Assembly: GCF_001907195.1 (NCBI RefSeq)
Contig: NZ_LVWA01000005.1
Coordinates: 620,001 to 684,000, forward strand
Origin: Pontibacter flavimaris
GTDB taxonomy: Bacteria > Bacteroidota > Bacteroidia > Cytophagales > Hymenobacteraceae
Direction of reading: 5' to 3'
Length of the DNA stretch: 64,000 nt
Shown here: positions 26,324-35,415 of the stretch, piece by piece
How the letters are laid out: each line of letters begins with the position of its first letter
Numbering within the stretch: position 1 is the first letter of the stretch
Program-made: the position numbers and the translations under genes
Notes under the pieces: generated by a model
Databases searched by the model: none
What the model was told of the DNA's origin: nothing
What the model saw: only the letters and a program-made list of their open reading frames with translations

Positions 26324-27538
26324 TTAGTTTATGATGTTCATAACCCATTCCAGTTCGCGCCGGATGGATTGGGATAAGTCAACTTTTAACCCTTCGGGCA
26401 GCACTTCCCAGGTATAGGTCTCTACCTCCAGGTGATTGGTGATGTGCTTGTTTTTTAAGTATGCCAGTACCTGCTCCACATCGCCCTGTGTAGACTGGAG
26501 TCCGTTATAAGCATCCGTAAAGAGCGGCACATGGAAGTGGGTTCTCCACTCCTGGGCTTTTGTCTCCTGCATGGTGTCCAGGGCCAGCTGCAAGTCAGGG
26601 TAATGGGTGAGCTTACCTGCTGCATCCTGTGCCACCACCTGGTGCAGGTAAGTGGATTCTGCAAAAGGAGCAAGCTTTCCGGCCAATGTGGCCTTTCCGG
26701 CGCTATCAGCAGGCAATTTTACTTTTAAGGCAGCGCTCAGCTGTATCTTCCCTATTTTTATTCCGGCTGATGTAAGCTTTGCAAATGCTTCTTCCGGCTT
26801 TTCATAGGCAAGTGCAAAGTGGCATACATCGTAGCAGAGCTGTATGTGCGTCAGAACAGCTTCTTTTGCCTGCTGCTCAGTTAGCCCGCTGGATTGAACA
26901 AGCTTTTCCACTCCTTTCGGAAGGAGCCAATCCTGGTAATACCGGATGACCTCTTCGCTGTTTTCGAGGAGTCCGTCCGGTTCCGGCTCGATATCGAGGT
27001 GGATGGTCTTACCTGTGTTTTCTTTTATTTGACGCAGCTGCTCTACAAGTTCAACCAGGCTATCGGTCGCGCCGGAGTACACGGTATTTAACTGTTCCGC
27101 GTTATTTTCGTGCCAGGGCTTATAGGAGAGGGGCGATGTGGAAATACCGCCATCAACTCCTTCGGGCAGCAACGTTGCTAGAATATGTGCCAGGCGCAGG
27201 GTATAATCCAACCGGGCTTTGGTTGTCCAGTCAGGCCTGTGCACCTCGTCCTTCACCACCTGGTTATGAAAGCCTCCGTATGGAAAGCCGTTCATGGTGT
27301 ACACATACAAGCCGTGTTCATCCAGCCACTCCCGAAAAGCAGTTAATCTTCGCTCTTCCGCCAACGCTCTACTGGCTTTATCCGAAAGGCGCAGGCCGAT
27401 GCCAAACGGCTGCTTGGGCGACAGCTTCTCCTTCAGTTCCGGCAGGTATTTCTTTAAGCTGCTGAATATTTCTTCCCAGGTTTCACCGGGGTGGATGTTG
27501 GTGCAATAAGATAAATGCAGTACGTCGTTTATGAGCAT
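26324..27538 (-). CDS. eboE: Metabolite traffic protein EboE
   Basis: A 404-residue TIM-barrel protein of the sugar-phosphate isomerase-like superfamily, recognised as EboE. The N-terminal sequence LHLSYCTNIHPGETW is characteristic. Further segments are MNGFPYGGFH, DIEPEPDGLLE with acidic metal-type ligands, and HIQLCYDVCHFAL with conserved Asp/His. Cyanobacterial ebo genes have been linked to moving an indole-phenol precursor (the scytonemin monomer) to the periplasm. It sits between the DHQS-like gene (29-nt gap) and eboF (7-nt gap), so it is co-transcribed. Confidence 0.88.
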   Translation of the reverse strand: MLINDVLHLSYCTNIHPGETWEEIFSSLKKYLPELKEKLSPKQPFGIGLRLSDKASRALAEERRLTAFREWLDEHGLYVYTMNGFPYGGFHNQVVKDEVHRPDWTTKARLDYTLRLAHILATLLPEGVDGGISTSPLSYKPWHENNAEQLNTVYSGATDSLVELVEQLRQIKENTGKTIHLDIEPEPDGLLENSEEVIRYYQDWLLPKGVEKLVQSSGLTEQQAKEAVLTHIQLCYDVCHFALAYEKPEEAFAKLTSAGIKIGKIQLSAALKVKLPADSAGKATLAGKLAPFAESTYLHQVVAQDAAGKLTHYPDLQLALDTMQETKAQEWRTHFHVPLFTDAYNGLQSTQGDVEQVLAYLKNKHITNHLEVETYTWEVLPEGLKVDLSQSIRRELEWVMNIIN

Positions 27539-27567
27539 TATCGGCGACTAATAGTGAAGTATAAAGT

Positions 27568-28758
27568 TTACGCAGTTACTGTTAGCAATCCTTTAGGCTG
27601 CCACTGCTGCAACTGGCTCACTGCTTCGGATACAAGTGCTGCATCCAGGTGATGAACTTCTACGCCAACCCCTATTTTCTCAAGCAGCATAATGGTGAGT
27701 TGCCCGCCCAGGTGTTCCCGGAACTCCTGCAGGCCCTGCCATATGAGCAGCTCTTTTGCCGGTGTCTCCAGGCCATGCGAAAGCTCGGGAATGTAGAGGG
27801 CAAAACCCAAACCGTAAAGCAGGCTCAGAATATTTTCCCACTCCGCTTCGCTCAGCATTCCCGCCAGTTTGGAATAGGTCACATCTAAGGCAATGCCAAT
27901 AGCCACAGCCTCTCCGTGGCAGAGTGTATAGTTGGTGACTTGCTCCAGCTTGTGCGCGGCCCAGTGCCCAAAATCCAGCGGACGGGAAGAACCAAATTCG
28001 AAGGGATCGCCACTACCGATATGCTCCACGTGCATTTGGGCACAGCGAAAAATCAACTCCTGCATCGGCTTCATTTCGCGGGCCACCAGCGCTGCAGCGT
28101 TCTGCTTTATCTGTGTATAAAAAGCGCTGTCTTTTATGAGGGCTACCTTTATCGCTTCGGCTATTCCGCCGCGCCAGTCGCGGTCTTCTAGTGTGGGTAA
28201 AAACTTACTGTCGTTTATTACGGCAAAGGGTGGGGCAAATGTGCCCAGGAAATTCTTCTTGCCGAAAGCGTTGAAGCTGTTCTTTACGCCCACGCCAGAA
28301 TCATTTTGAGAAAGTACTGTAGTGGGAATGCGTATGTGGCGAATGCCGCGATGTGCCGTTGCCGCTGCAAAACCGGCCATGTCCAGCACCGCGCCACCGC
28401 CAATGGCGATCAGGTAGGAGTGCCGGCACACACCATACTTATGGATAGCTTCCAGCACCCGGTCTAGCAGGGCGGGGTCATTCTTGGCCTCTTCGCCGCC
28501 AGGTATCAACACTGCGTCTGCCACTGCAGTCAGTGTATTGGAATGGTATGCTGTGTAGGTGGCCAGATCGGAAAGTAAGTTGGGATGTGCTTTTGCTACG
28601 CCCTCATCTACCACAAAAAGCACCTTGCGAGGCCCTGTGCCGTCGCTTTTTTGCTTCAAAATATCGGTAAGCATAGGGTTCCCCTTGCTGAAGAGACCTT
28701 CTGTAAAATAAATGCCGTAGGTAAAGGGTACCTGAAATTCCTGAATGATTGACTTCAT
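27568..28758 (-). CDS. eboD: 3-dehydroquinate synthase-like enzyme EboD
   Basis: A 396-residue protein of the sugar-phosphate cyclase / dehydroquinate synthase fold. The NAD-binding motif is IAIGGGAVLDMAGF, followed by IPTTVLSQNDSGVGVKNS. The zinc-site region reads FGHWAAHKLE and CHGEAVAIGI. It differs from AroB at several positions and sits in the ebo cluster, so it is probably not the housekeeping shikimate enzyme but a cyclase acting on another heptulose-type phosphate (inference). It lies 34 nt after eboC. Confidence 0.87.
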   Translation of the reverse strand: MKSIIQEFQVPFTYGIYFTEGLFSKGNPMLTDILKQKSDGTGPRKVLFVVDEGVAKAHPNLLSDLATYTAYHSNTLTAVADAVLIPGGEEAKNDPALLDRVLEAIHKYGVCRHSYLIAIGGGAVLDMAGFAAATAHRGIRHIRIPTTVLSQNDSGVGVKNSFNAFGKKNFLGTFAPPFAVINDSKFLPTLEDRDWRGGIAEAIKVALIKDSAFYTQIKQNAAALVAREMKPMQELIFRCAQMHVEHIGSGDPFEFGSSRPLDFGHWAAHKLEQVTNYTLCHGEAVAIGIALDVTYSKLAGMLSEAEWENILSLLYGLGFALYIPELSHGLETPAKELLIWQGLQEFREHLGGQLTIMLLEKIGVGVEVHHLDAALVSEAVSQLQQWQPKGLLTVTA

Positions 28759-28792
28759 AAGTGGAGGTTGAATGAAATACCGTGGCTATACT

Positions 28793-29701
28793 CTATGTTA
28801 CGGCAAAATTTTTGGCGATGTAACGCGACAGGGGCAAGAGCAGGAGAACGAGAAGGCCATACTGCCAACCTGCAAAACCAGCCGCCATACTTGCGTTCAT
28901 CACGATCAGGGCCAGTACGCCTGCTTTAACTGCCTTCATAATGGAAGCAGGTTCTTTTGCGGGCATGGCCTTAAAAAGCGGCGGAAAAATAAGGTAACCG
29001 AACAGGGCCAGGAAGGGCAGGCTGTAGAGCACGTTAAACTGCGGGAGCATGGCTAAGCTGATGATGGCGCCAATGACGAGGGCATAAAGTAGAACGGCTC
29101 CTCTCAGGGCCGAGCTGTTGCCACCGTGCACCTCGCCGCGGCTCACCATCGTAATAGCCGAAATGTACACAATTGGGATCAGGGCCAGATACCATAGCTG
29201 CTCCACGGCAGCCGGAATAGCGCTTATGCCCAGGAGTAAATTTCCGCCCCGGCAGGCTCCCATATTAATGGGGCCAAGCACAGGATGGTGTTTCCCTTTC
29301 CAGTCATATAGCAAAGCACAGGCTGCCGTGGCAGCGGCAATGGCAGCACTTAGTGCCGATACCTGCCAGGCAGCCAGAATGCCGCCCGCCAACAGTGCAG
29401 CGCCTAGCGCGGCAGCTCCCTGAAGAGTAGCTCTACCGCTCGGAATAGGCCTTTCCGGGCGCTCCACCCGGTCGAGTTCCGCATCGAACACATCGTTGAA
29501 AACCACGCCGCCACCGTAGAGACCGATCGTGGACAGCACCAGCCATAAAAGCGGCTGCAGCGCTGATAAAGTAAGAGAGTCGCTCTCCCGAACAGTGAGC
29601 GAGAGCAGTGCGCCGGAGGCTGCAAAACCCATTAGAATGTCGGCAATGGCAGTAACAATGTTTGCGGGGCGCATTAACCTGATATAGGCTCCTATGTTCA
29701 T
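28793..29701 (-). CDS. eboC: UbiA-like prenyltransferase EboC
   Basis: A 302-residue integral membrane protein with eight to nine predicted helices. The first aspartate-rich motif is FNDVFDAELDRVERPERP (NDxxDxxxD), and the second-loop region is LLYDWKGKHHPVLGP, as in UbiA-type prenyltransferases. The N-terminal RLMRPANIVTAIADILMGF is characteristic of EboC. It would transfer a prenyl group to an acceptor at the inner membrane. Its ATG shares one base with the eboB stop (TAATG), indicating translational coupling. Confidence 0.9.
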   Translation of the reverse strand: MNIGAYIRLMRPANIVTAIADILMGFAASGALLSLTVRESDSLTLSALQPLLWLVLSTIGLYGGGVVFNDVFDAELDRVERPERPIPSGRATLQGAAALGAALLAGGILAAWQVSALSAAIAAATAACALLYDWKGKHHPVLGPINMGACRGGNLLLGISAIPAAVEQLWYLALIPIVYISAITMVSRGEVHGGNSSALRGAVLLYALVIGAIISLAMLPQFNVLYSLPFLALFGYLIFPPLFKAMPAKEPASIMKAVKAGVLALIVMNASMAAGFAGWQYGLLVLLLLPLSRYIAKNFAVT

Positions 29702-30642
29702 TAGCGAATGATGTTGTCCTCTATCTGACCTGTTGCCTTGCGTTCGCCAACAAAAGGCTCCTGCCCGCCTCGAAGTATGGAGTTATCAGAAAACTTGTCA
29801 CGCTGGTCTACCTGCACGGCCTGTAGCCAATCCGACTCACTCATCTGGCCGCTCTGCCCAAAGGCATCCAACGCATTCTGATAACACACCTTGCGCACGT
29901 CTTCTGCCGAAATACCTCGATCGAGCATCAGCGAAGCGGTTTTGGGAACCGACAGCGGATCACTTACACCCCAATCAGCAGCGCTGTTCACGATAATGCG
30001 CTCCGTGCCATATTGCTTCACGATCTCAGCCATGCGCTCATTCCCCATTTTAGAGTTCGGATAGATGGTGAAGGCGGCCCAGAAGCCCCTGTCGAGCGTG
30101 TCTTTTACTGTTTCCTCGTTGTTATGGTCTACAATAACCATGTGCGGCTGCACGCCGTGCTCCATGGCCACCTCCATACTTCGGATGGTGCCTGCTTTTT
30201 TATCGCGGTGCGGGGTATGGATCTGCACCGGGAGCCCTACTTCCTTTGCCAGGTCGAGCTGCAGCCGGTAATACTTGTCCTCGGCAGTCGTCTGGTCGTC
30301 ATAACCGATCTCACCAACTCCCACCACGCCTTCCTTGCACACAAATAACGGCAGAAGCTCCATGACCTGCTCGGCCAGCGCCTCGTTGTTCGCCTCTTTC
30401 GAGTTGAGCCCGATGGTGCAGTAATGTTTGATGCCGAACTGGCTGGCTCGGAAGCGCTCCCAACCCAGCAGGCTGCTGAAATAGTCTTTAAAGGAACCTG
30501 CCTCGGTACGTGGCTGCCCTAACCAGAAAGATGGTTCTATAATAGCAACGATACCCGCAGCGCTCATTCTGGCGTAATCGTCCGTGGTACGGGAGGTCAT
30601 ATGAATGTGCGGGTCTATGTACATCATTTTATTTGGTGTCAT
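29701..30642 (-). CDS. eboB: TatD-family metal-dependent hydrolase EboB
   Basis: A 313-residue amidohydrolase-fold protein. Metal ligands are His12 and His14 in DPHIHM, Glu in GVGEIGYDD, His in VQIHTPHRDK, His in VIVDHNNEE, and Asp in NSAADWGVSDP. It has no signal peptide. TatD relatives are nucleases or hydrolases; in the ebo cluster the substrate is unknown. It lies 14 nt after eboA and is coupled to eboC by a 1-nt stop/start overlap. Confidence 0.88.
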   Translation of the reverse strand: MTPNKMMYIDPHIHMTSRTTDDYARMSAAGIVAIIEPSFWLGQPRTEAGSFKDYFSSLLGWERFRASQFGIKHYCTIGLNSKEANNEALAEQVMELLPLFVCKEGVVGVGEIGYDDQTTAEDKYYRLQLDLAKEVGLPVQIHTPHRDKKAGTIRSMEVAMEHGVQPHMVIVDHNNEETVKDTLDRGFWAAFTIYPNSKMGNERMAEIVKQYGTERIIVNSAADWGVSDPLSVPKTASLMLDRGISAEDVRKVCYQNALDAFGQSGQMSESDWLQAVQVDQRDKFSDNSILRGGQEPFVGERKATGQIEDNIIR

Positions 30643-30656
30643 GGTGTGTAAGGGTT

Positions 30657-31559
30657 TTATTGATTGGTGGTGGATACTTTATCGCCTATGTAGTTCCAGT
30701 TCAGTTGGCCTGTTTCTATTCTGTTCTTCAGGACAGGGTGCGCCTCCAGTAGCTCTCTTGCCTGCAAGAAGCTACCCTGAGAGCAGGCCAAAGCAGCCGC
30801 CTCCTGCTGAATGGCATCAGGGTGTTCAAAAAGCTTTTTGATGTCCTGGATGAGTCCTGTGTTGAGGAAAGGTCCTATAGGCCGCCATAGCTCTGGCGTT
30901 ACCGTGCGTCCTGCGGCCCAACGTTCGTGGGCGTAGTCTGACAGGATGCGGGCAAGGGTCGGGTTGCTGCGCTTTTCCAGACCATAGATTCGGTATAGCG
31001 GCTTGCCTACGAATACCGTCTTGAGCACCATCTGGTTCCAGGCGGCTTCCTCCAGGTAATCGGCAGGGTAGGGGTTATCCAGGGCAATGGCTTCGAACAC
31101 CGTGCCCATGTTGGTCCTGACTCCTTCTGCCGCCCTAAGCTTAAATGCTTCAGGGTAGGGCAGGAGCGGAAGGCTGGCATACAGCGCCACCAGTTCACCC
31201 ATCTCAGCGGTGCTGAACAGCTGGTCTATTTTCTTGAGATAAGCTTGCTTGTCCTGGTGCGGTGTCGTGAGCAGTAATAAGGTGCGCGCTGCCTGATCCG
31301 TAGTCCAAAATGATGGATTAAAGCCAGACCGCAATGTTTCGGCTTTAGCTATATCTGCTTCATGCAGCTGAAGCAACTGTTTGCCAGTAAAGCGCGGCGC
31401 GGCGCTAAAGGCGAGGTAAAGCTCTTTGCCAGATTCGGCGTCGGCTACTTGCTGCAGTTTTTCCCTTAACCAGCTTACAGCTTCCTGTGAAGCGTTTCCT
31501 TTAAAAATGTTGAGAATAAAGTCTCTTGATTCCAATAAATCTGCTTGATAGGTTGTCAT
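30657..31559 (-). CDS. eboA: EboA-domain protein
   Basis: A 300-residue mainly helical soluble protein recognised as EboA from position and sequence: SAAPRFTGKQLLQL near residue 55, ALYASLPLLPYPEAF near 130, and NPYPADYLEEAAWNQMVLKTVFVGKPLYRI in two adjoining parts near 170-200. It has no catalytic motif known to me. It is the first gene of the six-gene ebo run, so its upstream region (31560-31934) should hold the operon promoter. The IS5-family element is 373 nt upstream. Confidence 0.87.
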   Translation of the reverse strand: MTTYQADLLESRDFILNIFKGNASQEAVSWLREKLQQVADAESGKELYLAFSAAPRFTGKQLLQLHEADIAKAETLRSGFNPSFWTTDQAARTLLLLTTPHQDKQAYLKKIDQLFSTAEMGELVALYASLPLLPYPEAFKLRAAEGVRTNMGTVFEAIALDNPYPADYLEEAAWNQMVLKTVFVGKPLYRIYGLEKRSNPTLARILSDYAHERWAAGRTVTPELWRPIGPFLNTGLIQDIKKLFEHPDAIQQEAAALACSQGSFLQARELLEAHPVLKNRIETGQLNWNYIGDKVSTTNQ

Positions 31560-31934
31560 GTGGTAACTGACTGTTCTTATGGTGCTTTCTTGATGCCTGA
31601 CCAGGTGGCTAAAACCATTATTTCATTCGAATACTTTCAAAGTGTCTGAGGGGACATAGGAGTAGGGTTTATACCTGAGTATTCATACATACGCAGGCTT
31701 TAATATTGTTTACCAAACGGCCGTCATAAATTTTGGTTTAGCGTAAAGTGAATTTCCAGGGGACTTTACAAATAATGGTTCGAAAGTTCTACAACTTTAT
31801 GCCGCTGAAAGTATAAAAGACTTTAATTCCCTGTATGGTCTGCTCCGCCACTGGCTGTCCCTTGCTGAGGGAAATAGCAGAAGCCTACATGGATTTAAGG
31901 CCCTGAAGCTGCAGTAATATGAACTCGGGAATTA
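31560..31934. other. Leader of the ebo operon, cut off by an IS element
   Basis: About 375 nt without an ORF. AT-rich segments occur near 31690-31800, and one AAGTATAA lies at about 31809. No clear Bacteroidota TTTG / TAnnTTTG promoter was found. The region ends at the TA target site of the IS5-family element. Confidence 0.45.
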
Positions 31935-32770
31935 GGGTGTGTCTGAAAAATAAGGTTTAAGACAAACTCTCATAAAGGCCAGTTGCACGAAAGCCAGATA
32001 GCTGTCAGCGAGCTTGTCAAACCGGCAGGCAAACCGCCTCATCTCCTTGAGCCTGCCAAAGAGCCTTTCGATGATATTTCTTTGGCTATACAGCTGCTTG
32101 CTCACTTTAGGCGGTCTGCCTTTCCTTCTGCGCCTGCTTCCCGCAGCCAGCCCCCTTTCCGGTATCTGGGCCTTTACTGACTGCCCCCGCAGCGCCTTGC
32201 GGATAAGCTGGCTGTCATAGCCCTTATCGGCCACCACGACTCTGGGCTTTTTCTCCTCCAGCTCCAGGAGCCGGAGAAACTGGGGCGCTTCACCGGCCTG
32301 TCCACCCGTCAGGAGCACCTGCAGCGGGAAGCCTCTGCCACAGCATAGCAGGTGCACCTTGGTGGAGAAGCCGCCCCTGGACCTGCCTAGGGCCTGGTCA
32401 GCCCCTTCTTTTTTTTAGCTCCCGCGGCAGCTTTGTGCGCCCTGTTGATGGTGGCGTCGACAAACCAGGTGTTCAGGTCCAGGTAGCCGTCCTGCTGCAG
32501 GCGTAGCCGCAGTCTGCTTAGAATCCGCTCGAACACGCCTAGCCCCTGCCATTTCCGGAACCTGTCATACACCGTCTGCCAAGGCCCGTACTTGTCGGGC
32601 AAGTCCCGCCAGGGGCTGCCTGAGCACAGGATCCAGAAAATGCCGTTGAGCAACTCCCGGTCCGAGCGGCTGGGCCTGCCCTTGCCGTCCTCCCTGCTTA
32701 CTGGCTGCGGCAGCTCTTCCCCAATAAGCTCCCACTGCCGCTGACTTAGCTCATATCTGCCGTGACTCAT
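31932..32770 (-). CDS. IS5-family transposase made by -1 frameshifting
   Basis: The transposase is split into OrfA (start 32770, MSHGRYELSQRQWELIG, stop near 32387) and OrfB in the -1 frame to 31932. An A8 run on the minus strand (plus-strand T run 32409-32416), context GCT AAA AAA AAG, is a typical slippery site. After the shift the frame reads DQALGRSRGGFSTKVHLLC, restoring the family sequence. DDE-core segments are TWFVDATINRAHKA, VVADKGYDSQ and NIIERLFGRLKEMRRFACRFD in two parts. The stop codon TAA uses the TA target duplication, so the final codon depends on the insertion site. Confidence 0.85.
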
Positions 32771-32838
32771 CTGCTGTTTTCCCTCCAAATGCCATAACTC
32801 CAGCAGAGTGAACGAAATTCCTTTTTTCAGACACAGCC
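31935..32838 (-). mobile_element. IS5-family (IS427-like) insertion sequence
   Basis: A 904-bp element with near-matching terminal inverted repeats: left end GGGTGTGTCTGAAAAAT at 31935 and right end, read inward, GGCTGTGTCTGAAAAAA at 32838. It is flanked by a TA on each side (31933-31934 and 32839-32840), consistent with a 2-bp target duplication. It holds a two-frame DDE transposase. It appears intact and possibly active. Confidence 0.85.
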
Positions 32839-32840
32839 TA

Positions 32841-33212
32841 GCAGTAGGAGGTTATTTTTCTATTCTTCTACAAACAAGCAAAGAGATACTTTCTATTGGA
32901 GATTAGAGCTTTACAAATAATATTAATAAGTGTAAATAAGCTATATTTAGGGAGAGACTTGCGCAGGTAATAATGATTGACAGGATCTAGTGCGATGAGT
33001 AGAAACTGAAGGTGTATTTTCTATATCTCATACTGTATGGGGCAGGGCGTGCTGTAGGACAAGCATTGTTTTGTACAAGAACACTGGTAGAGTTATGTGA
33101 CTATCTCTCTGTTGTTATAAATATTTATATATTACTATAAGTTGTAAAATATTGATGCGCTGCTACACCATAAGTATATAGGCGGTGCTGTTTATCTTTA
33201 ACCTTTTTATAA
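32841..33212. other. AT-rich leader of the TIM-barrel gene
   Basis: About 370 nt of strongly AT-rich sequence with no gene, between the IS right end and the ATG at 33213. It probably contains the promoter of the isomerase-like gene, but no reliable element was identified. Confidence 0.4.
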
Positions 33213-34136
33213 ATGAAAAGAAGTGAATTTTTAAAAAGCAGCCTGTTAGGTGCAGCAGCCCTTGCAAGCGGGAGCTCAGTCTTGGCCGGAAGTCCTCCTG
33301 CTGAGCAAAAGGCAGCCAAAGCCTTCAACCTGAACTATGCCCCTCACTTTGGGATGTTCAAAGAGTCGGCTGGTGACGACATAATACGCCAGCTCCGGTT
33401 CATGAAGGACCAAGGCTTCACTGCCCTGGAAGACAATGGCATGATGGGCCGTTCCGTAAGCGATCAGGAGAAAATAGGCAATGAGCTCGCCCGCCTGGGC
33501 ATGACCATGGGCGTGTTTGTGGTGGATAAAGGAGGAAACTCCCAAAACACCCTGGCGGCAGGGAAGAAGGAGCACATCGATATATTCCTGAACGGGTGCA
33601 AGCGGGCTGTGGAGGTGGCCAAGCGCGTGAACGCAAAGTGGGTGACCGTGGTGCCCGGCGACTTTGAGCGAAACCTGCCTATTGGCGTGCAGACGAGTCA
33701 TGTGATCGAGGCCCTGCGAAGAGGGGCGGAAATCCTGGAGCCGCACAGTATTGTGATGGTGCTCGAGCCACTCAGTGATACGCCCAATTTGTTTCTGCGT
33801 ACCTCAGATCAAACCCATATGATCTGCAAGGCGGTCAACAGTCCTTCCTGTAAAATTCTGTACGATATCTACCACATGCAGAAAAACGAAGGCCACCTGA
33901 TCCACAACATGAACCTGACATGGGATGAGATTGCCTATGTACAGGTAGGAGACAACCCGGGCAGAAAAGAGCCTACCACCGGAGAGATCAATTTCAAGAA
34001 TGTGTTTAAGCACATCTACGAAAAAGGCTTCAAAGGCGTGGTGGGCATGGAGCACGGCAATGCAAGGAAAGGGAAGGAAGGAGAAACGGCCCTCATAAAA
34101 GGATATCGGGAGGTTGATAACTTTATGCAAGCCTAA
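33213..34136 (+). CDS. Exported xylose isomerase-like TIM-barrel protein
   Basis: A 307-residue protein with an N-terminal export signal (MKRSEFLKSSLLGAAALASG, resembling the Bacteroidota Tat-like RREFLK signals). The barrel belongs to the AP endonuclease 2 / hydroxypyruvate isomerase group: WVTVVPG, IVMVLEPLSDTPN with metal-type Glu, ILYDIYHMQKNEGH with Asp and His, VQVGDNPGRKEPTTGE, and VVGMEHGNA. Members act on sugars or keto-acids in the periplasm. It converges on the apbE gene. Confidence 0.82.
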   Translation: MKRSEFLKSSLLGAAALASGSSVLAGSPPAEQKAAKAFNLNYAPHFGMFKESAGDDIIRQLRFMKDQGFTALEDNGMMGRSVSDQEKIGNELARLGMTMGVFVVDKGGNSQNTLAAGKKEHIDIFLNGCKRAVEVAKRVNAKWVTVVPGDFERNLPIGVQTSHVIEALRRGAEILEPHSIVMVLEPLSDTPNLFLRTSDQTHMICKAVNSPSCKILYDIYHMQKNEGHLIHNMNLTWDEIAYVQVGDNPGRKEPTTGEINFKNVFKHIYEKGFKGVVGMEHGNARKGKEGETALIKGYREVDNFMQA

Positions 34137-34241
34137 CGGGCAGCCTTCATATATAAAAGCTGCTGAAGAGCCTGAAAGCGGGCAGGATGGTTTAACCGAA
34201 ACCACCCTCCCGTGTTAACTTTTCAGTGTATTCGAGGAATG

Positions 34242-35243
34242 TTATTGCATGAGCTTAGTAAAGCCGGTGGTAGCGGTGTCGGCCACCGAGCCGTCTGTTT
34301 TACGGTATATGAAATAAGCCTCCAGCTTTTTCTGGCGATTTACAAAATCGAAGGCATTCTTCAGGCCCATTCCCATCAGAGCATTATCATAGGCATCGGC
34401 TGTCATGGCATCACCGGCCAACACCGTAACGCTGATCAGCTCGTTGTCTAAAGGATAACCGGTTCTGGGGTCTATCAGATGGGAGATTTTTCTGGAGCCG
34501 CTTTGGTAAAACTTCCTGTAATTGCCAGAGGAGGTGATAGCCCCTTTCCCCAGTTTGATAATTTTCTGGATAGGATAAGGATCGTTAGGATTGTTAACAG
34601 CTGGCCCCTCGATTCCGATGGCCATCAGCTTTCCATCAGGTTTACGACCCTTTACCCGTATCTCGCCGCCCAGCTCTACCAGGTATTTACTGATACCCTT
34701 CTTCTCCAGGAAGTTTGCCAGCACATCTACGGTATAGCCTTGTGCAATGCCATCTACGTCTATGCGCACACAGGGTTCGGCTTTCTGTAGATGGCCTTTC
34801 CGCAAGCGTATCTTATGAGTATCAACACACTGCAGCAAAGCTTGTATAGCGGCTGAATCAGGTAGCTCAGAGGCCGGCGCTGCCCCAAAGCCCCAGGCCT
34901 GCACCAGTGGCTGCACGGTGATATCGAAAGCGCCACCTGTCTTTTTAGAGACCTGCTGTGCCTTTTGAACCACCCTTTGGAGATGCTTGTCTGCCTGCAA
35001 CCCAGACGCGGAGCGGTTAAACCGGCTTATCAGGGAGTATGGCTTATATATGGAAAGCGAACTGTCGATTTGTGCTAGTATATACGTTACCTGCTCCTTT
35101 GATATGCTGCTGTCTTTGGCGTAGTAGGTTATCTGGTAGGTGGTTCCTTGGGCAAAGCCCCTGATGCGAAACGGTTTTAGCTCATCAGGTTGCTTGCTAA
35201 ATGTAAGAAGTGAGGCAAACAGGCACAGCAATAGAAATCGCAT
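34242..35243 (-). CDS. apbE: FAD:protein FMN transferase (ApbE family)
   Basis: A 333-residue exported flavin transferase that attaches FMN to Thr residues of periplasmic or membrane proteins. The start at 35243 (MRFLLLCLFASLLTF) gives a signal peptide; the ORF runs nine codons further upstream. ApbE motifs are RGFAQGTTYQITYY, SRFNRSASG, GIAQGYTVDVLANFL, LGGEIRVKG, HLIDPRTGYPL, and the Mg-site ADAYDNALMGMG (Asp/Ala/Thr region). Its targets (such as Nqr/Rnf subunits) are not in the window. It is downstream of the Gfo/Idh gene with a 172-nt gap. Confidence 0.88.
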   Translation of the reverse strand: MRFLLLCLFASLLTFSKQPDELKPFRIRGFAQGTTYQITYYAKDSSISKEQVTYILAQIDSSLSIYKPYSLISRFNRSASGLQADKHLQRVVQKAQQVSKKTGGAFDITVQPLVQAWGFGAAPASELPDSAAIQALLQCVDTHKIRLRKGHLQKAEPCVRIDVDGIAQGYTVDVLANFLEKKGISKYLVELGGEIRVKGRKPDGKLMAIGIEGPAVNNPNDPYPIQKIIKLGKGAITSSGNYRKFYQSGSRKISHLIDPRTGYPLDNELISVTVLAGDAMTADAYDNALMGMGLKNAFDFVNRQKKLEAYFIYRKTDGSVADTATTGFTKLMQ

Positions 35244-35415
35244 AGGTTTAACGGAAGTACTGGAACACAAGCAGCAGGAAGGCTATAAATACCTGTAACA
35301 CACCTCCTGCCTAGGTAAAACTGAAAGAGATTGTCCCCTCACCAGTTTTAGATGCTTGCCACGGCAGCCGTGGTTTCAGGAACAATCTCTTTATTGCTAA
35401 CAAATTGGTAGTTTA

